This document shows positions 8,131-17,396 of a stretch of DNA of 64,000 nucleotides, piece after piece (within the stretch, counting starts at the first letter, position 1; each line of letters starts with the position of its first letter). The notes under the pieces are model-generated. The model did no database searches and had not been told where the DNA came from. It saw nothing but the letters and a program-made list of their open reading frames with translations. The stretch spans positions 149,378 through 213,377 of the forward strand of contig JAUIMI010000001.1 in NCBI GenBank assembly GCA_030433255.1, in the 5' to 3' direction. The translations under genes were made by a program, and so were the position numbers. Source of the DNA: a bacterium (lineage in GTDB: Bacteria > Patescibacteriota > Minisyncoccia > Phycocordibacterales > UBA1006).

Positions 8131-9547
8131 ATTTTGCTTCAATAACAAATACGGTATTCGTTGAGCCAATTTCACCGAATGGTGTTCCTGCCGTGACTAC
8201 AATTTTTTCTCCGGGTAGCGCCCATTTGTTTTTCTTTACAAGTTTTTGAATGTTACCACTTACTTCGGTAATACTTCCAGACATGGTATCTAATACTGGT
8301 TTACACCCATAGAGAAGTTGTAATTGATTAAAAACTTGTTGGTGTGGGGTAATCGCAATTACTCCATGATGTGGTCTAAATCGTGCAACCATGTGTGCAG
8401 TACCACCAGATTCTGTTAAACAAATAATAAGTCGGGCTCGAATATTATTTGCTATACGTACTGCTGATACTGACATGGTGTCAACAACATCTCGAGATTC
8501 ATCTAAATAATGTAAATCAACATTTTTGCATGCATGTTCAGTACGATTTGCTATAGCAGTCATCGTGGTAATTGATTCAACAGGGAATTCACCTACAGCT
8601 GATTCACCAGAAAGCATAATAGCATCTGTTCCATCAAGAATAGCATTCGCAACATCGGAAACCTCTGCACGTGTTGGTACCGGTGATTTCTCCATAGAAT
8701 CAAGCATTTGTGTTGCGGTGATAACTGGTTTACCTAATTCATTACATTTTTTAATAATCATTTTTTGGATAAGAGGAACTTTCTCTACACCAACCTCAAC
8801 AGCCATATCACCTCGTGCTACCATTGCTCCATCAGCAATTTTCAAAATCTCATCAATATTTTGGATGGCAGGATTTGTTTCAATTTTTGCTATTATTTTT
8901 GCACGGCTACCATTTTTATCTAATATTTTTCTTAAATCTTTAATGTCTTGTGCAGTTTGTACAAATGATAGGGCAATAAAATCTACATCATGTTGGATTC
9001 CAAATACAACATCTTTTTTGTCTTTTGTGGTGAGTGATGAAATGGAGAGCTCACTGTCAGGAAGATTAACCCCTTTATTGGATGAAAGTGGACCACCAAC
9101 AACGACAATACAGTGAATATCATTTCCTGTGATTTTTGTAACTCGTAGTTCTTTTTTTCCATCATCTATTTTAATACGTGAATTAACTGAAATTTCATGA
9201 GGAAGTTTTTTATAATTTATATAAGCTTGTTTTTCATTACCAACACATTTTTTAGTAGTAAGAATAAACATTGATCCTTTTTTTAAAAAAGTCCCTTCTT
9301 CTACAACACCAACACGTATCTTTGGACCTGAAAGGTCTTGTAGTATTGCGACTGATTTTTTTGCTGATTTTTCTGCACTTCGTACAAGAGTTAATGTATC
9401 TGCATGGTCTTGATGTGTTCCATGACTAAAATTCATTCGGATAACATTTAATCCTTCTTGAATCATTTTTGTGAGTACTTTTTTATTACGAGATGCTGGT
9501 CCTATAGTTGCGACTATTTTAGTTTTCTTTTGTTGAATTGATTGCAT
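8129..9547 (-). CDS. pyk: Pyruvate kinase
   Basis: The enzyme transfers phosphate from phosphoenolpyruvate to ADP in the last step of glycolysis. The 472-aa sequence begins with TKIVATIGPASRN and RMNFSHG (ADP/K+ site), has a small B-domain near residues 70-165, the catalytic KIET segment, ARGDMAVE (Mg2+ and substrate binding) and ITATQMLDSM. The C-terminal regulatory domain is complete. Length and motifs are normal. It is the only glycolytic gene in view. A TAAAAT box ends 7 nt before the ATG. Confidence 0.95.
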   Translation of the reverse strand: MQSIQQKKTKIVATIGPASRNKKVLTKMIQEGLNVIRMNFSHGTHQDHADTLTLVRSAEKSAKKSVAILQDLSGPKIRVGVVEEGTFLKKGSMFILTTKKCVGNEKQAYINYKKLPHEISVNSRIKIDDGKKELRVTKITGNDIHCIVVVGGPLSSNKGVNLPDSELSISSLTTKDKKDVVFGIQHDVDFIALSFVQTAQDIKDLRKILDKNGSRAKIIAKIETNPAIQNIDEILKIADGAMVARGDMAVEVGVEKVPLIQKMIIKKCNELGKPVITATQMLDSMEKSPVPTRAEVSDVANAILDGTDAIMLSGESAVGEFPVESITTMTAIANRTEHACKNVDLHYLDESRDVVDTMSVSAVRIANNIRARLIICLTESGGTAHMVARFRPHHGVIAITPHQQVFNQLQLLYGCKPVLDTMSGSITEVSGNIQKLVKKNKWALPGEKIVVTAGTPFGEIGSTNTVFVIEAK

Positions 9548-9557
9548 ACAGTATATT

Positions 9558-10223
9558 TTACCATTGAATTGGTTTTTTATTATGTTTTTGTAAATATTTG
9601 TTTGTTTGAGAAAAATGTCTATTTCCGAAAAAACCAGAGTGTGCAGAAAAAGGAGAAGGGTGTGCAGATTCTAAAACTAAATGTTTTGTTCTGTCTATGA
9701 TTCTACCTTTTTGTTTTGCATAATTTCCCCAAAGGAGAAAAACCACATGTTCTTTTCTATCAGAAACACTTTGAATAACATAATCTGTGAATTCTTCCCA
9801 GCCTTTACCTGCGTGACTGGCTGGTTTATTTTGTTCTACGGTAAGTACAGAATTCAACAAGAGAACTCCTTGCTGTGCCCATGATTCTAGATTTCCTCTT
9901 TTATTATCTTTCGTTATATGTAGATCATTTTTAATTTCTTTATAAATATTCTTTAATGAAGGTGGTAGAGTAATAGTATCAGGAACAGAAAAACATAACC
10001 CATGTGCTTGTCCTTTATTGTGGTATGGGTCTTGCCCAATAATTACTACCGAAACGTTCTCAAAAGGAGTTGTGTTAAAGGCATTAAATATTTTTTTAGG
10101 CTGTGGGTAAATTGTTTTTGTTCTATACTCACTTTTAATAAAAGTTGTTAATTTTTTGAATGCATCATGTGTAAGATAATCTTGTAAAACCTGTTTCCAA
10201 CTTGGTTCTATTTGTACTCTCAT
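9558..10223 (-). CDS. ung: Uracil-DNA glycosylase, family 1
   Basis: This enzyme removes uracil from DNA and starts base excision repair. In 221 aa it shows GQDPYH (catalytic Asp, water-activating loop), the uracil-binding Asn in LLLNSVLTV, and the HPSPFSAH DNA-intercalation loop. It lies 10 bp upstream of pyk on the same strand, so the two may be co-transcribed although unrelated in function. TATGAT ends 6 nt before the ATG. Confidence 0.95.
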   Translation of the reverse strand: MRVQIEPSWKQVLQDYLTHDAFKKLTTFIKSEYRTKTIYPQPKKIFNAFNTTPFENVSVVIIGQDPYHNKGQAHGLCFSVPDTITLPPSLKNIYKEIKNDLHITKDNKRGNLESWAQQGVLLLNSVLTVEQNKPASHAGKGWEEFTDYVIQSVSDRKEHVVFLLWGNYAKQKGRIIDRTKHLVLESAHPSPFSAHSGFFGNRHFSQTNKYLQKHNKKPIQW

Positions 10224-10312
10224 ATTTTTATCATACCACAGAAAAAACCTTATTTTATAAGGTCTTTAGAAAGAACTGTGTTATAATATCTATATAATTT
10301 TTACTCAAACTT

Positions 10313-12364
10313 ATGGCAAAAAAAGACGACAAAAAGACGACAAAAAAAGCATATTCAGCAGCAGATATTTCAGTTCTTGAAGGCTTAGAACCGGTACGTA
10401 AACGACCTGGGATGTATATTGGATCCACAGGTCCAGATGGATTACATCATCTTATTCGTGAAATCTTTGATAACTCTCGTGACGAAGCGATGGGTGGTTT
10501 TTGTAATCACATAGAGATTGCACTATTACCTGATAATATGGTTCGTGTTGTTGATAATGGACGAGGTATTCCTGTCGACAAACACCCAAAAACAAAGCAG
10601 TCAGCACTAGAAGTTATTATGACTACACTCCACGCTGGAGGTAAATTTGATAATGAATCTTATAAGTTCTCAGGAGGTCTTCATGGGGTTGGTGCATCGG
10701 TGGTAAATGCTCTTTCAACGTATACTCGCGCCGAAGTGTACCGAGACGGAAATAAATATATTCAAGAGTATGCAATCGGTAAACCAAAAGCTAATGTTAA
10801 AAAAGTAGGGAAAACAGACCACAATGGGACAATTATTATGTTTCAACCTGATGAAACTATTTTTTCTGAAGTGGTATTTAATTGGGATAGAATTGTAAAA
10901 CACTACCAACAGCAAGCATATCTTGTAAAAAACCTCCGGGTTTCATTAATTGATGCTCGAGAATATACAGGAACAATTGATTTAGATACTGTGTATTTAG
11001 AAGATTTAAATATGCAAGTTCCTTCAAAAAGTTTTTATTTTGAAGGAGGTATTGTTTCAATGGTTCGTTACCTCAACGCACATCAAAAGTCAGTACATAA
11101 TAATATTTTTCATATTGAAAAAGAATCTGAAGATGGAATTCAAGTAGAGGTAGCACTGCAATACGTTGATGATATTTCCCCTCGTATTGTTCCATTTGCA
11201 AACAACATTTCAACACCAGGTGGTGGAATGCATGTAACTGGATTTAAATCAGGGCTTACACGATTATTAAACACCTATAATAAAAAAAATAAAATACTTT
11301 CTGAAAAAGATGGAACGCTCACAGGAGATGATGTACTCGAAGGTATTACGGCTGTTGTTTCAGTAAAAATGAAAGAAATTCAGTTTGAAGGGCAGACAAA
11401 AGATAAACTTGGTTCTCCTGAGGCGCGTGGAGCAGTTGAATCAATATTCTCTGATGCTTTTGGAGAGTTTCTTGAGGAGAACCCTGATGATGCAAAATCA
11501 ATTCTTCGTAAAGCAGCGTTAGCACTAAAAGCTCGTAAAGCAGCAAAGGCAGCAAAAGATTCTATTTTACGAAAAGGTGCATTGGAAGGATTTACACTTC
11601 CAGGTAAATTAACTGATTGCCAAACAAAAAATGCAGATGAAGCTGAGATTTTTATTGTAGAGGGAGATTCAGCGGGAGGTACTGCAAAGCAGGGGCGTGA
11701 TAGACGGACACAAGCTGTCCTGCCGTTACGCGGTAAACCATTAAACGTAGAACGTGTGCGTCTTGACCGCATGTTGGGTAACAACGAAATTAAGTCAATG
11801 GTCATTGCTTTTGGTGCATCTATTGGTGAAACATTCGATATTGAAAAAATTCGTTATAAAAAAATTGTTATTGCGACAGATGCGGATGTTGACGGTGCTC
11901 ATATTCGAATCTTACTTATGACATTTTTCTTCCGATACTTCCGTGAAATGATTGATGAAGGTTATCTGTATGTTGCGCAACCACCACTCTATAAAATCAA
12001 AAAAGGAAAATCTTTACATTATGCTTACTATGATGATGAGCGCGATGCTATTTTGAAAGATTTAGGTGTAGAGGTTGAAGAATCTGATTCTGATGATGAA
12101 GAAGAGACAGATGGAAATGAAGAAATCACTACAAAGAAAAAATCAGGAAGAGTTCATATTCAACGGTACAAGGGACTTGGAGAAATGAACGCAGAAGAGT
12201 TATGGGAAACAACCATGAACCCTGAAACACGGACATTAAAACAAGTAACCGTTGATGATGCTATGGAAGCTGATGCTATATTTGATACCCTGATGGGATC
12301 AGATGTTGCTCCACGTAAGGCATTTATTCAAAACAATGCCAAATTAGCTGAAATTGATATTTAG
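10313..12364 (+). CDS. gyrB: DNA gyrase / topoisomerase IV subunit B
   Basis: The 683-aa ATPase subunit of a type II topoisomerase. It has the GHKL site (KRPGMYIGST, EIFDNSRDEA, VVDNGRGIP, GGLHGVGASVVNALS), the transducer domain, the TOPRIM motifs EGDSAGG and DADVDGAHIR, and the tail RYKGLGEMNAEELW. An acidic insert near residues 585-610 (EESDSDDEEETDGNEE) is unusual. The N-terminus has a short Lys-rich extension. gyrA is not in the window. A gyrB call is favoured over parE, but motifs alone do not exclude parE. Confidence 0.93.
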   Translation: MAKKDDKKTTKKAYSAADISVLEGLEPVRKRPGMYIGSTGPDGLHHLIREIFDNSRDEAMGGFCNHIEIALLPDNMVRVVDNGRGIPVDKHPKTKQSALEVIMTTLHAGGKFDNESYKFSGGLHGVGASVVNALSTYTRAEVYRDGNKYIQEYAIGKPKANVKKVGKTDHNGTIIMFQPDETIFSEVVFNWDRIVKHYQQQAYLVKNLRVSLIDAREYTGTIDLDTVYLEDLNMQVPSKSFYFEGGIVSMVRYLNAHQKSVHNNIFHIEKESEDGIQVEVALQYVDDISPRIVPFANNISTPGGGMHVTGFKSGLTRLLNTYNKKNKILSEKDGTLTGDDVLEGITAVVSVKMKEIQFEGQTKDKLGSPEARGAVESIFSDAFGEFLEENPDDAKSILRKAALALKARKAAKAAKDSILRKGALEGFTLPGKLTDCQTKNADEAEIFIVEGDSAGGTAKQGRDRRTQAVLPLRGKPLNVERVRLDRMLGNNEIKSMVIAFGASIGETFDIEKIRYKKIVIATDADVDGAHIRILLMTFFFRYFREMIDEGYLYVAQPPLYKIKKGKSLHYAYYDDERDAILKDLGVEVEESDSDDEEETDGNEEITTKKKSGRVHIQRYKGLGEMNAEELWETTMNPETRTLKQVTVDDAMEADAIFDTLMGSDVAPRKAFIQNNAKLAEIDI

Positions 12365-12368
12365 GTCT

Positions 12369-12394
12369 AAAAACACTCATGATTGAGTGTTTTT
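12369..12394 (+). terminator. gyrB terminator
   Basis: AAAAACACTCA paired with TGAGTGTTTTT directly after the gyrB stop. Confidence 0.8.
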
Positions 12395-12452
12395 AATTTG
12401 AATATTTATTTATATGTGATTAAATTAAGTAAAATTATTAAATATATATACT

Positions 12453-12710
12453 ATGATTGATAGTCAATTTATGGATTCATTTATACAAAAAATTCAATTC
12501 TTTAGAGAGAAGAAAATTGAATGCATCTCATTTCTTAAGCAAAAAGTTGATGAAATCTTCTCAACTAAATTAAGTGATTCCTTTAAAAAAATAAAATGGA
12601 ATCAGTGTGTTGTACAAGTATTAAATACTCTTGCAGAATTAGCATTTGGAAATCGTATTTTAGAAGACGAAGTGGTACATATGACAAAAGAATTAATAAT
12701 GCCAATCTAG
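12453..12710 (+). CDS. Hypothetical protein, 85 aa
   Basis: A charged helical protein (FIQKIQFFREKKIECISFLK...) without signal peptide or recognised motif. It is isolated between two terminators. Coding potential is supported by position and by Lys/Glu/Ile-rich composition matching the neighbours. Confidence 0.5.
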   Translation: MIDSQFMDSFIQKIQFFREKKIECISFLKQKVDEIFSTKLSDSFKKIKWNQCVVQVLNTLAELAFGNRILEDEVVHMTKELIMPI

Positions 12711-12716
12711 TAAACT

Positions 12717-12742
12717 AAAAACCCTGCATGTGCTGGGTTTTT
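12717..12742. terminator. Bidirectional terminator between two small genes
   Basis: An AAAACCC...GGGTTTT hairpin with T-run lies between convergent small genes. Confidence 0.65.
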
Positions 12743-12927
12743 TATAAACTTTTTTTAGCAAGTGCTGAAAGTTCTGCAATGTTTTTACGTTTTTGATTAC
12801 GTAATTTTGTCCAGATTTTTTTATCGTCTTTTTTTGTTGCTTCTGGAAGATAATGTTCTTCAATACGCCAGAGAGATTTTTGTTCTTGGACAAGTTGATT
12901 AATAATATTAAAATCGTGATTGTTCAT
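12742..12927 (-). CDS. Hypothetical protein, 61 aa
   Basis: A basic small protein (MNNHDFNIINQLVQEQKSLW...) with Lys/Arg-rich KKIWTKLRNQKRKNIAELSA. No recognised domain. A TATAAT box lies about 11 nt upstream on the minus strand and a terminator follows. Function unknown; it could be nucleic-acid binding by charge. Confidence 0.5.
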   Translation of the reverse strand: MNNHDFNIINQLVQEQKSLWRIEEHYLPEATKKDDKKIWTKLRNQKRKNIAELSALAKKSL

Positions 12928-12990
12928 AATTTGTATTTATTATATTTATAATATACATGCAGTATATCATTTTTTTGGTAGAGTAGAGCT

Positions 12991-13467
12991 ATGTTAAAAT
13001 ATATAAAAAATAGATTGTGTCGAAATTTTTGTCCTAAGAAAAAACCAAGAGAGATTGTAATTGTGTATCCATTTAACACTAATACGCAGGAGTTATTTTT
13101 AATACAAGAACATATTCATCATTATAAAAAATCTTTCTGGAAATTTGTGAGTGGTGGAATCGATAAATCAGGTAAAAGTAATAGAGAGCATGCTATTGAA
13201 GAATTAGCAGAAGAAGTAGCAATGCAATCAAATAATGTATATCATATATATTCTGCACCAAAGATTTTTGGGAATCGTGGAACTCATTTTTATGTTGCAG
13301 AAAATCCAACAATATTAGAAACTGCACCTGAAAATCCAGATAGTGATATTATTGTTGATACAAAATGGGTACATCAAACTGAATTTCAACGTATGTTAGA
13401 TGATAGGGAATTGTTATGGGATGAAGCAACAATGTGTGCATTGCAGGTTTTTAACACCTATAAATAA
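12991..13467 (+). CDS. NUDIX hydrolase
   Basis: A 158-aa protein with the NUDIX fold: KFVSGGIDKSGKSN is followed by EHAIEELAEEVA, which matches the GX5EX7REUXEEXGU box only loosely (extra residues and a missing terminal Gly). NUDIX enzymes hydrolyse nucleoside diphosphate derivatives using Mg2+. The N-terminus is short and basic with two Cys. The TAGAGT box ends 6 nt before the ATG. The substrate is unknown, and the imperfect box lowers certainty about activity. Confidence 0.7.
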   Translation: MLKYIKNRLCRNFCPKKKPREIVIVYPFNTNTQELFLIQEHIHHYKKSFWKFVSGGIDKSGKSNREHAIEELAEEVAMQSNNVYHIYSAPKIFGNRGTHFYVAENPTILETAPENPDSDIIVDTKWVHQTEFQRMLDDRELLWDEATMCALQVFNTYK

Positions 13468-13493
13468 AAAATTCGACATATGTCGAATTTTTT
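13466..13493. terminator. Bidirectional terminator
   Basis: AAAAATTCGACA paired with TGTCGAATTTTT between the NUDIX gene and the convergent small basic gene. Confidence 0.8.
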
Positions 13494-13629
13494 ATTTACC
13501 TGCGTAGTGTCGAGAGTTTCGACGTGTTTTTGCTACTTCAAGCATTTCTTTTTTAATTGCTAATCGTTTTGCTGTTTTGTGAGACTTTGTAGTTTTCATG
13601 TTTCCCACAGAATTTAATCGTTTTCCCAT
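13492..13629 (-). CDS. Small basic protein, 45 aa
   Basis: The minus-strand ORF MGKRLNSVGNMKTTKSHKTA... ends RRNSRHYAGK. About a third of the residues are Lys or Arg, which suggests RNA or ribosome association (inference). TATACT lies 8 nt upstream of the ATG and a terminator overlaps the stop. Not assigned to any known ribosomal protein. Confidence 0.55.
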   Translation of the reverse strand: MGKRLNSVGNMKTTKSHKTAKRLAIKKEMLEVAKTRRNSRHYAGK

Positions 13630-13728
13630 ATGTGACTAGTATACATATATTATTATTTTTGGAAATTAATAATTATTGTAATTATTTTTGTATATGTTTT
13701 AATTAATAAAACTATAAAAAATTAAAAT

Positions 13729-14136
13729 ATGGATATTACTGAAAATACTTTTCAAGAGTTTAAGGAACTTGTGGCTCAAGAAAATAATGAAAAGATGAAT
13801 ATCATTATTGATATGCTTGAGGATTATAACTTAGGTTTATGTCATTATTTCAAAGATAGAGAAATAACACGACACCTTATGTTACTTTTTGATATTAGGA
13901 TGACATTGTTAGATGTAAATAAAAAATTAAAAAATGAAAATTTTTTTAATAAACAAATAGCAATGGATCTTAATACATTGGCAAGAAATACATGGTATTT
14001 CAAAAAAGAAAATGGAGAAATTCTTACTGGTCAAGATTTAGCTGATGCAAATGCTATTTATATGCCAGATGCGAAAGAACCTGAAGACCTAAAGAGTCTT
14101 GTTGAACTAGTTAAATTTTTGACACTAGGTATGTAA
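13729..14136 (+). CDS. Hypothetical protein, 135 aa
   Basis: A helical acidic protein (FQEFKELVAQENNEKMNIII...) without recognised domain, signal peptide or membrane segment. It lies 19 bp upstream of the nucleotidyltransferase-like gene, probably in the same transcript, so the pair may form a two-protein unit of the nucleotidyltransferase/helical-partner type. That pairing is a guess from layout only. Confidence 0.5.
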   Translation: MDITENTFQEFKELVAQENNEKMNIIIDMLEDYNLGLCHYFKDREITRHLMLLFDIRMTLLDVNKKLKNENFFNKQIAMDLNTLARNTWYFKKENGEILTGQDLADANAIYMPDAKEPEDLKSLVELVKFLTLGM

Positions 14137-14155
14137 TAATATAAAAAATTAAATT

Positions 14156-14935
14156 ATGAAAATATTACCTTTTAATGAACTTGGGAAAATTGATAGAAAA
14201 GATATTTTTGATTCTAAAAAGATGGTTAAAAAATTTTTAGAAAATCATCCAAAAGTCGCTTTTGCTTGTTTCTACGGTGGGGTCATTACTCCAGAGTTCG
14301 ATGAGTATTCTGATATTGATGTATTTGTTATTTATCAAGATATCAAATTTATTCACAATTTAGAATCAGCTTACCTTGCAAACCAGTTTGGAAAAACAGA
14401 AATTGAATGGAATTTAATTCCATATACATTATTGCAAGATGGAATTGCAAAAGAGCAAAATTATTTAAATACTTTAATGTTGAATAACCAGTATATAACT
14501 GGATATCAAGAAATTTTAATAAACGCAAAATGCAATAGTGACCCACTACTGCAGTTTCTTTTAAGAAAATTAACTAAAGCATTAGAGTTTTATGTTAAAG
14601 GTTCTAAAGATGTAAAAGAGTTATCAAAAATAATGAGATCTGTTGAACATATTCCACGAAAGATTTTGAATTATACAGGTAGATCAAAAGATAAGTTACT
14701 TCAAAAGTATTGTGATTCTATTGAATCTTACACATCAATTAATCAACCTTATTTAAAACTCATTAATGCAATTTCTCTTTATAAAAAAGAATCAAGAAAA
14801 ATTACATCAGAAAAAGAATATCAATCATTACTCATGCAGATTCGTTGGTATATAATACCTTATATTCAGTGGTTACATGATGTATATCTTTTAGAGCAAG
14901 AAAAACACAATTTAGAGAAGATACGTGTGAAATAA
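14156..14935 (+). CDS. Nucleotidyltransferase-fold protein (pol-beta superfamily)
   Basis: The 259-aa protein has CFYGGVITPEFDEYSDIDVF near residues 39-58, which fits the G-G/S...DxD active-site signature of pol-beta-type nucleotidyltransferases (minimal NTases, aminoglycoside adenylyltransferases). A further acidic residue in TEIEWNLI could be the third carboxylate. The rest is helical. Such proteins transfer nucleotides to proteins, RNA or small molecules. The target is unknown; the neighbouring 135-aa gene may be a partner. Confidence 0.65.
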   Translation: MKILPFNELGKIDRKDIFDSKKMVKKFLENHPKVAFACFYGGVITPEFDEYSDIDVFVIYQDIKFIHNLESAYLANQFGKTEIEWNLIPYTLLQDGIAKEQNYLNTLMLNNQYITGYQEILINAKCNSDPLLQFLLRKLTKALEFYVKGSKDVKELSKIMRSVEHIPRKILNYTGRSKDKLLQKYCDSIESYTSINQPYLKLINAISLYKKESRKITSEKEYQSLLMQIRWYIIPYIQWLHDVYLLEQEKHNLEKIRVK

Positions 14936-14961
14936 ATGTGCTTTAAAATAATTTATTAAAT

Positions 14962-14989
14962 AAAGACCTGATTATTTCAGGTCTTTTTT
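14962..14989. terminator. Bidirectional terminator (nucleotidyltransferase / thrS)
   Basis: AAAGACCTGA paired with TCAGGTCTTT and T-runs, between convergent genes. Confidence 0.8.
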
Positions 14990-16726
14990 AATATTTTCAA
15001 TGAATTCTTGAATGGTAATCCCTTTTTGTTGATTATCTTTTGATTCAATGGTTACGGTTTCTGAATTCATTTCTTCGTCTCCAATAATAATCCAGTATGG
15101 CAGTTTTTCAGTTTTTGCACGACGAACTTTTTTACCAAATCCGTCATGGTCATCACTCCAAATTTCAACGCGTGCCCCAATAGATTTTAATTCATCATAC
15201 AGCGATTGCGCATATTCTGTATGGATGTCTGATTTAACAGGAATAATTGCTATCTGTGTTGGTGCAAGCCATAATGGGAAGTATCCTGCAAAGTGTTCAA
15301 TAGCAAGTGACATAAATCGCTCTAATGAACCAGCAATAGCTCGATGAATCATTACAGGTGTTTGCTTATTTCCTTCATTATCAGTATAAGTTAACTCAAA
15401 ACGAGCTGGTTGAACAAAATCAAGTTGAGCTGTCCCAAGCTGCCATTCTCTCCCGAGGGCATCCCGGAATTGGAAATCTAGTTTAGGTCCATAGAATGCT
15501 GCTTCTCCTTCAATACGTTTATAGTTTAAGTTATTTTCTTTCGCAATATTTTCAAGAATTGATTCTGCGGTATCCCATAGTGCATCATCTCCGATATATT
15601 TATCGAGGTTTTGTGTATCACGAACTGATAGGGAAACCCAATAATCACCTTCATTAAACATATTCATTGCAGTATAAAATTCTTTGATAATAGATACAAT
15701 GTTGTTTACTTCTGTTTGAATTTGATCTGGCGTACAGAAAATGTGCCCATCGTCTTGAGTGATAGAACGAACACGTGATAGACCCATAAGTTCACCGGCC
15801 TGTTCATCACGGTATACCATTGTTGTTTCTGCAAAGCGTAATGGTAGGTCACGATACGAACGAGGTTCTGCGTCAAAGATTTGTGTATGGTGTGGGCAGT
15901 TCATCGGCTTCATCACAAACTCTGCGTCTGACTTACCGGTTACGTGGAATAAATCATCTTTATATTTTTCCCAGTGTCCTGATGTTTTGTAGAGGTCTGA
16001 TTTGGTGATATGAGGAATACACACTTGTTCATATCCATACTGTTCTTGGATTGAGCTAATTTTTTCTACAACAAGATTTCTAATTTTTGTACCCTTTGGG
16101 GTAAAGAGAGGGAGTCCTGGTCCTACTTTTTCTGAAAAGGTAAAAAGACCTAATTCTTTACCAATTTTTCTATGGTCTCGTTTTTTTGCTTCTTCTTGAT
16201 TATGAATATATGCATCCAGTTCTTCTTTGGTATTAAAAGCAATTCCGTATACACGTGTAAGCATTTTATTTTTTTCATCTCCACGCCAATACGCTCCTGC
16301 AACACGATCAAGTTTAAATGCATTCATGTCAATTTCTTCTTTGAAATTTTCAACATGTCCACCTCGACATAAATCAGTGAAATCTCCTGAGGTATAGAGT
16401 GTGATATCTTCACCACGAGATTCGATTTCATTAATGAGTTCTTGTTTATACTCGTTTCCAGCAAAGAATTCTCGGGCCTCAGCTGGAGTAACTTTTTTTG
16501 CCTCAAAAGTTGTCCATGAATTTGCAATTTTTTTCATGGTTTTTTGAATATTTTTTAGATCTTTATCTGAAATAGGATGAGTAAAATCCATATCATAATA
16601 AAATCCATTTTCAACAGCAGGTCCGAGGGTTATTTTTGTATCAGGGTATAGCTTAAGTACAGCTGCAGCTAATAGGTGAGCAAGTGAATGTCGTTTTTTT
16701 TCTAAATTGTTCATAGTGTTATACAT
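14972..16726 (-). CDS. thrS: Threonyl-tRNA synthetase lacking the N-terminal TGS domain
   Basis: The 584-aa class II synthetase charges tRNA-Thr. It starts directly with the editing/SAD region (HSLAHLLAAAV, zinc-type HxxxH), then motif 1, VCIPHITKSDLYKTSGHW, motif 2 (YRDEQAGELMGLSRVRSITQ), motif 3 near RAIAGSLERF, and the anticodon-binding domain. The usual E. coli-type enzyme has about 640 residues with a TGS domain of about 60 residues at the N-terminus, absent here. The initiator could be MYNTM or the internal MNNLEKK, five residues on. A T-box leader precedes it, so charged tRNA-Thr level should control expression. Confidence 0.95.
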   Translation of the reverse strand: MYNTMNNLEKKRHSLAHLLAAAVLKLYPDTKITLGPAVENGFYYDMDFTHPISDKDLKNIQKTMKKIANSWTTFEAKKVTPAEAREFFAGNEYKQELINEIESRGEDITLYTSGDFTDLCRGGHVENFKEEIDMNAFKLDRVAGAYWRGDEKNKMLTRVYGIAFNTKEELDAYIHNQEEAKKRDHRKIGKELGLFTFSEKVGPGLPLFTPKGTKIRNLVVEKISSIQEQYGYEQVCIPHITKSDLYKTSGHWEKYKDDLFHVTGKSDAEFVMKPMNCPHHTQIFDAEPRSYRDLPLRFAETTMVYRDEQAGELMGLSRVRSITQDDGHIFCTPDQIQTEVNNIVSIIKEFYTAMNMFNEGDYWVSLSVRDTQNLDKYIGDDALWDTAESILENIAKENNLNYKRIEGEAAFYGPKLDFQFRDALGREWQLGTAQLDFVQPARFELTYTDNEGNKQTPVMIHRAIAGSLERFMSLAIEHFAGYFPLWLAPTQIAIIPVKSDIHTEYAQSLYDELKSIGARVEIWSDDHDGFGKKVRRAKTEKLPYWIIIGDEEMNSETVTIESKDNQQKGITIQEFIENIKKDLK

Positions 16727-16746
16727 AATTTCTCAATAATTTGCTA

Positions 16747-16975
16747 AACAAAAAAATCGCCTAGCAAGTATGCAAAAAGCATCTTGCTAGGACGATTACA
16801 TAACCGCGGTTCCACCTAGCTTCTGATTATATATAACCAGCACTTGAGAATCCAGATTAGGTTCTTTTTGTGAACTTGAAATTATTTCAATTATGGTTGG
16901 TAGCCATAACAATCTCTGATATCTATAGAATATCATATTACGTGAAGCTATCAATAATGTAAGTATGGTATGATA
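16747..16975 (-). promoter_or_regulatory. T-box riboswitch (tRNA-Thr sensing) upstream of thrS
   Basis: On the minus strand the conserved T-box core AGGTGGAACCGCGG lies at 16817-16804, followed by an intrinsic terminator (CCTAGCAAG...CTTGCTAGG plus T7, about 16790-16750). Upstream is a stem I-like region with an AGAGA bulge motif, and a TATGG...CCATA hairpin containing ACC, a Thr codon that would be the specifier. Uncharged tRNA-Thr would stabilise the antiterminator and let thrS be read. Core and terminator are seen directly; the specifier assignment is by inspection and less certain. Confidence 0.9.
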
Positions 16976-16983
16976 CACGTATT

Positions 16984-17367
16984 ATGAAAAATTATGAATC
17001 AGGATTTAATCTACCTGGAATTATTAAAAGTTTTAAAAATTCAGCTCGTGGTTTTCAGGTCTTATTAAAAAATGAATATAACTTGTATATTCAGATTGGT
17101 TTTGGTTTCTTAGCTACTGTTGCTGGTTTTATTTTTAATCTTTCTTTTGATGAATGGGCAATACAAACAGCAGTTATTGGCTTAGTTATTTTTTCAGAGC
17201 TAGTAAATACTGCTATTGAGAAAACAATGGATTTGGTTCAACCAGAATATGATGAGCGTGTCCGAGATATTAAAGATTTAGCTTCAGGTTCTGTCCTGTT
17301 TATGGTACTTATTTCAATTGCAACTGGTTTGTTTATTTATCTTCCTAAAATTTTTATTTTATTGTAA
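16984..17367 (+). CDS. dgkA: Diacylglycerol/undecaprenol kinase family membrane protein
   Basis: The 127-aa protein has three membrane helices and the family motif ELVNTAIEKTMD (catalytic Glu and Asn) near residues 73-84. DgkA-type kinases phosphorylate diacylglycerol or, in many Gram-positive-like lineages, undecaprenol, recycling the lipid carrier for cell-wall synthesis. Which lipid is used here cannot be told. It is divergent from the thrS T-box; the two promoters share the short intergenic region. Confidence 0.85.
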   Translation: MKNYESGFNLPGIIKSFKNSARGFQVLLKNEYNLYIQIGFGFLATVAGFIFNLSFDEWAIQTAVIGLVIFSELVNTAIEKTMDLVQPEYDERVRDIKDLASGSVLFMVLISIATGLFIYLPKIFILL

Positions 17368-17396
17368 AAAACACCGATATAATATCGGTGTTTTTT
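17366..17396. terminator. Bidirectional terminator
   Basis: AAAAACACCGATAT paired with its complement and a T6 run, between convergent genes. Confidence 0.8.

Noticed and set aside
9681-9884. Plus-strand ORF inside ung
   Set aside because: Shadow of the well-supported ung gene on the other strand; the same applies to the antisense ORFs in pyk, dnaE, rnr, ftsH and recG.
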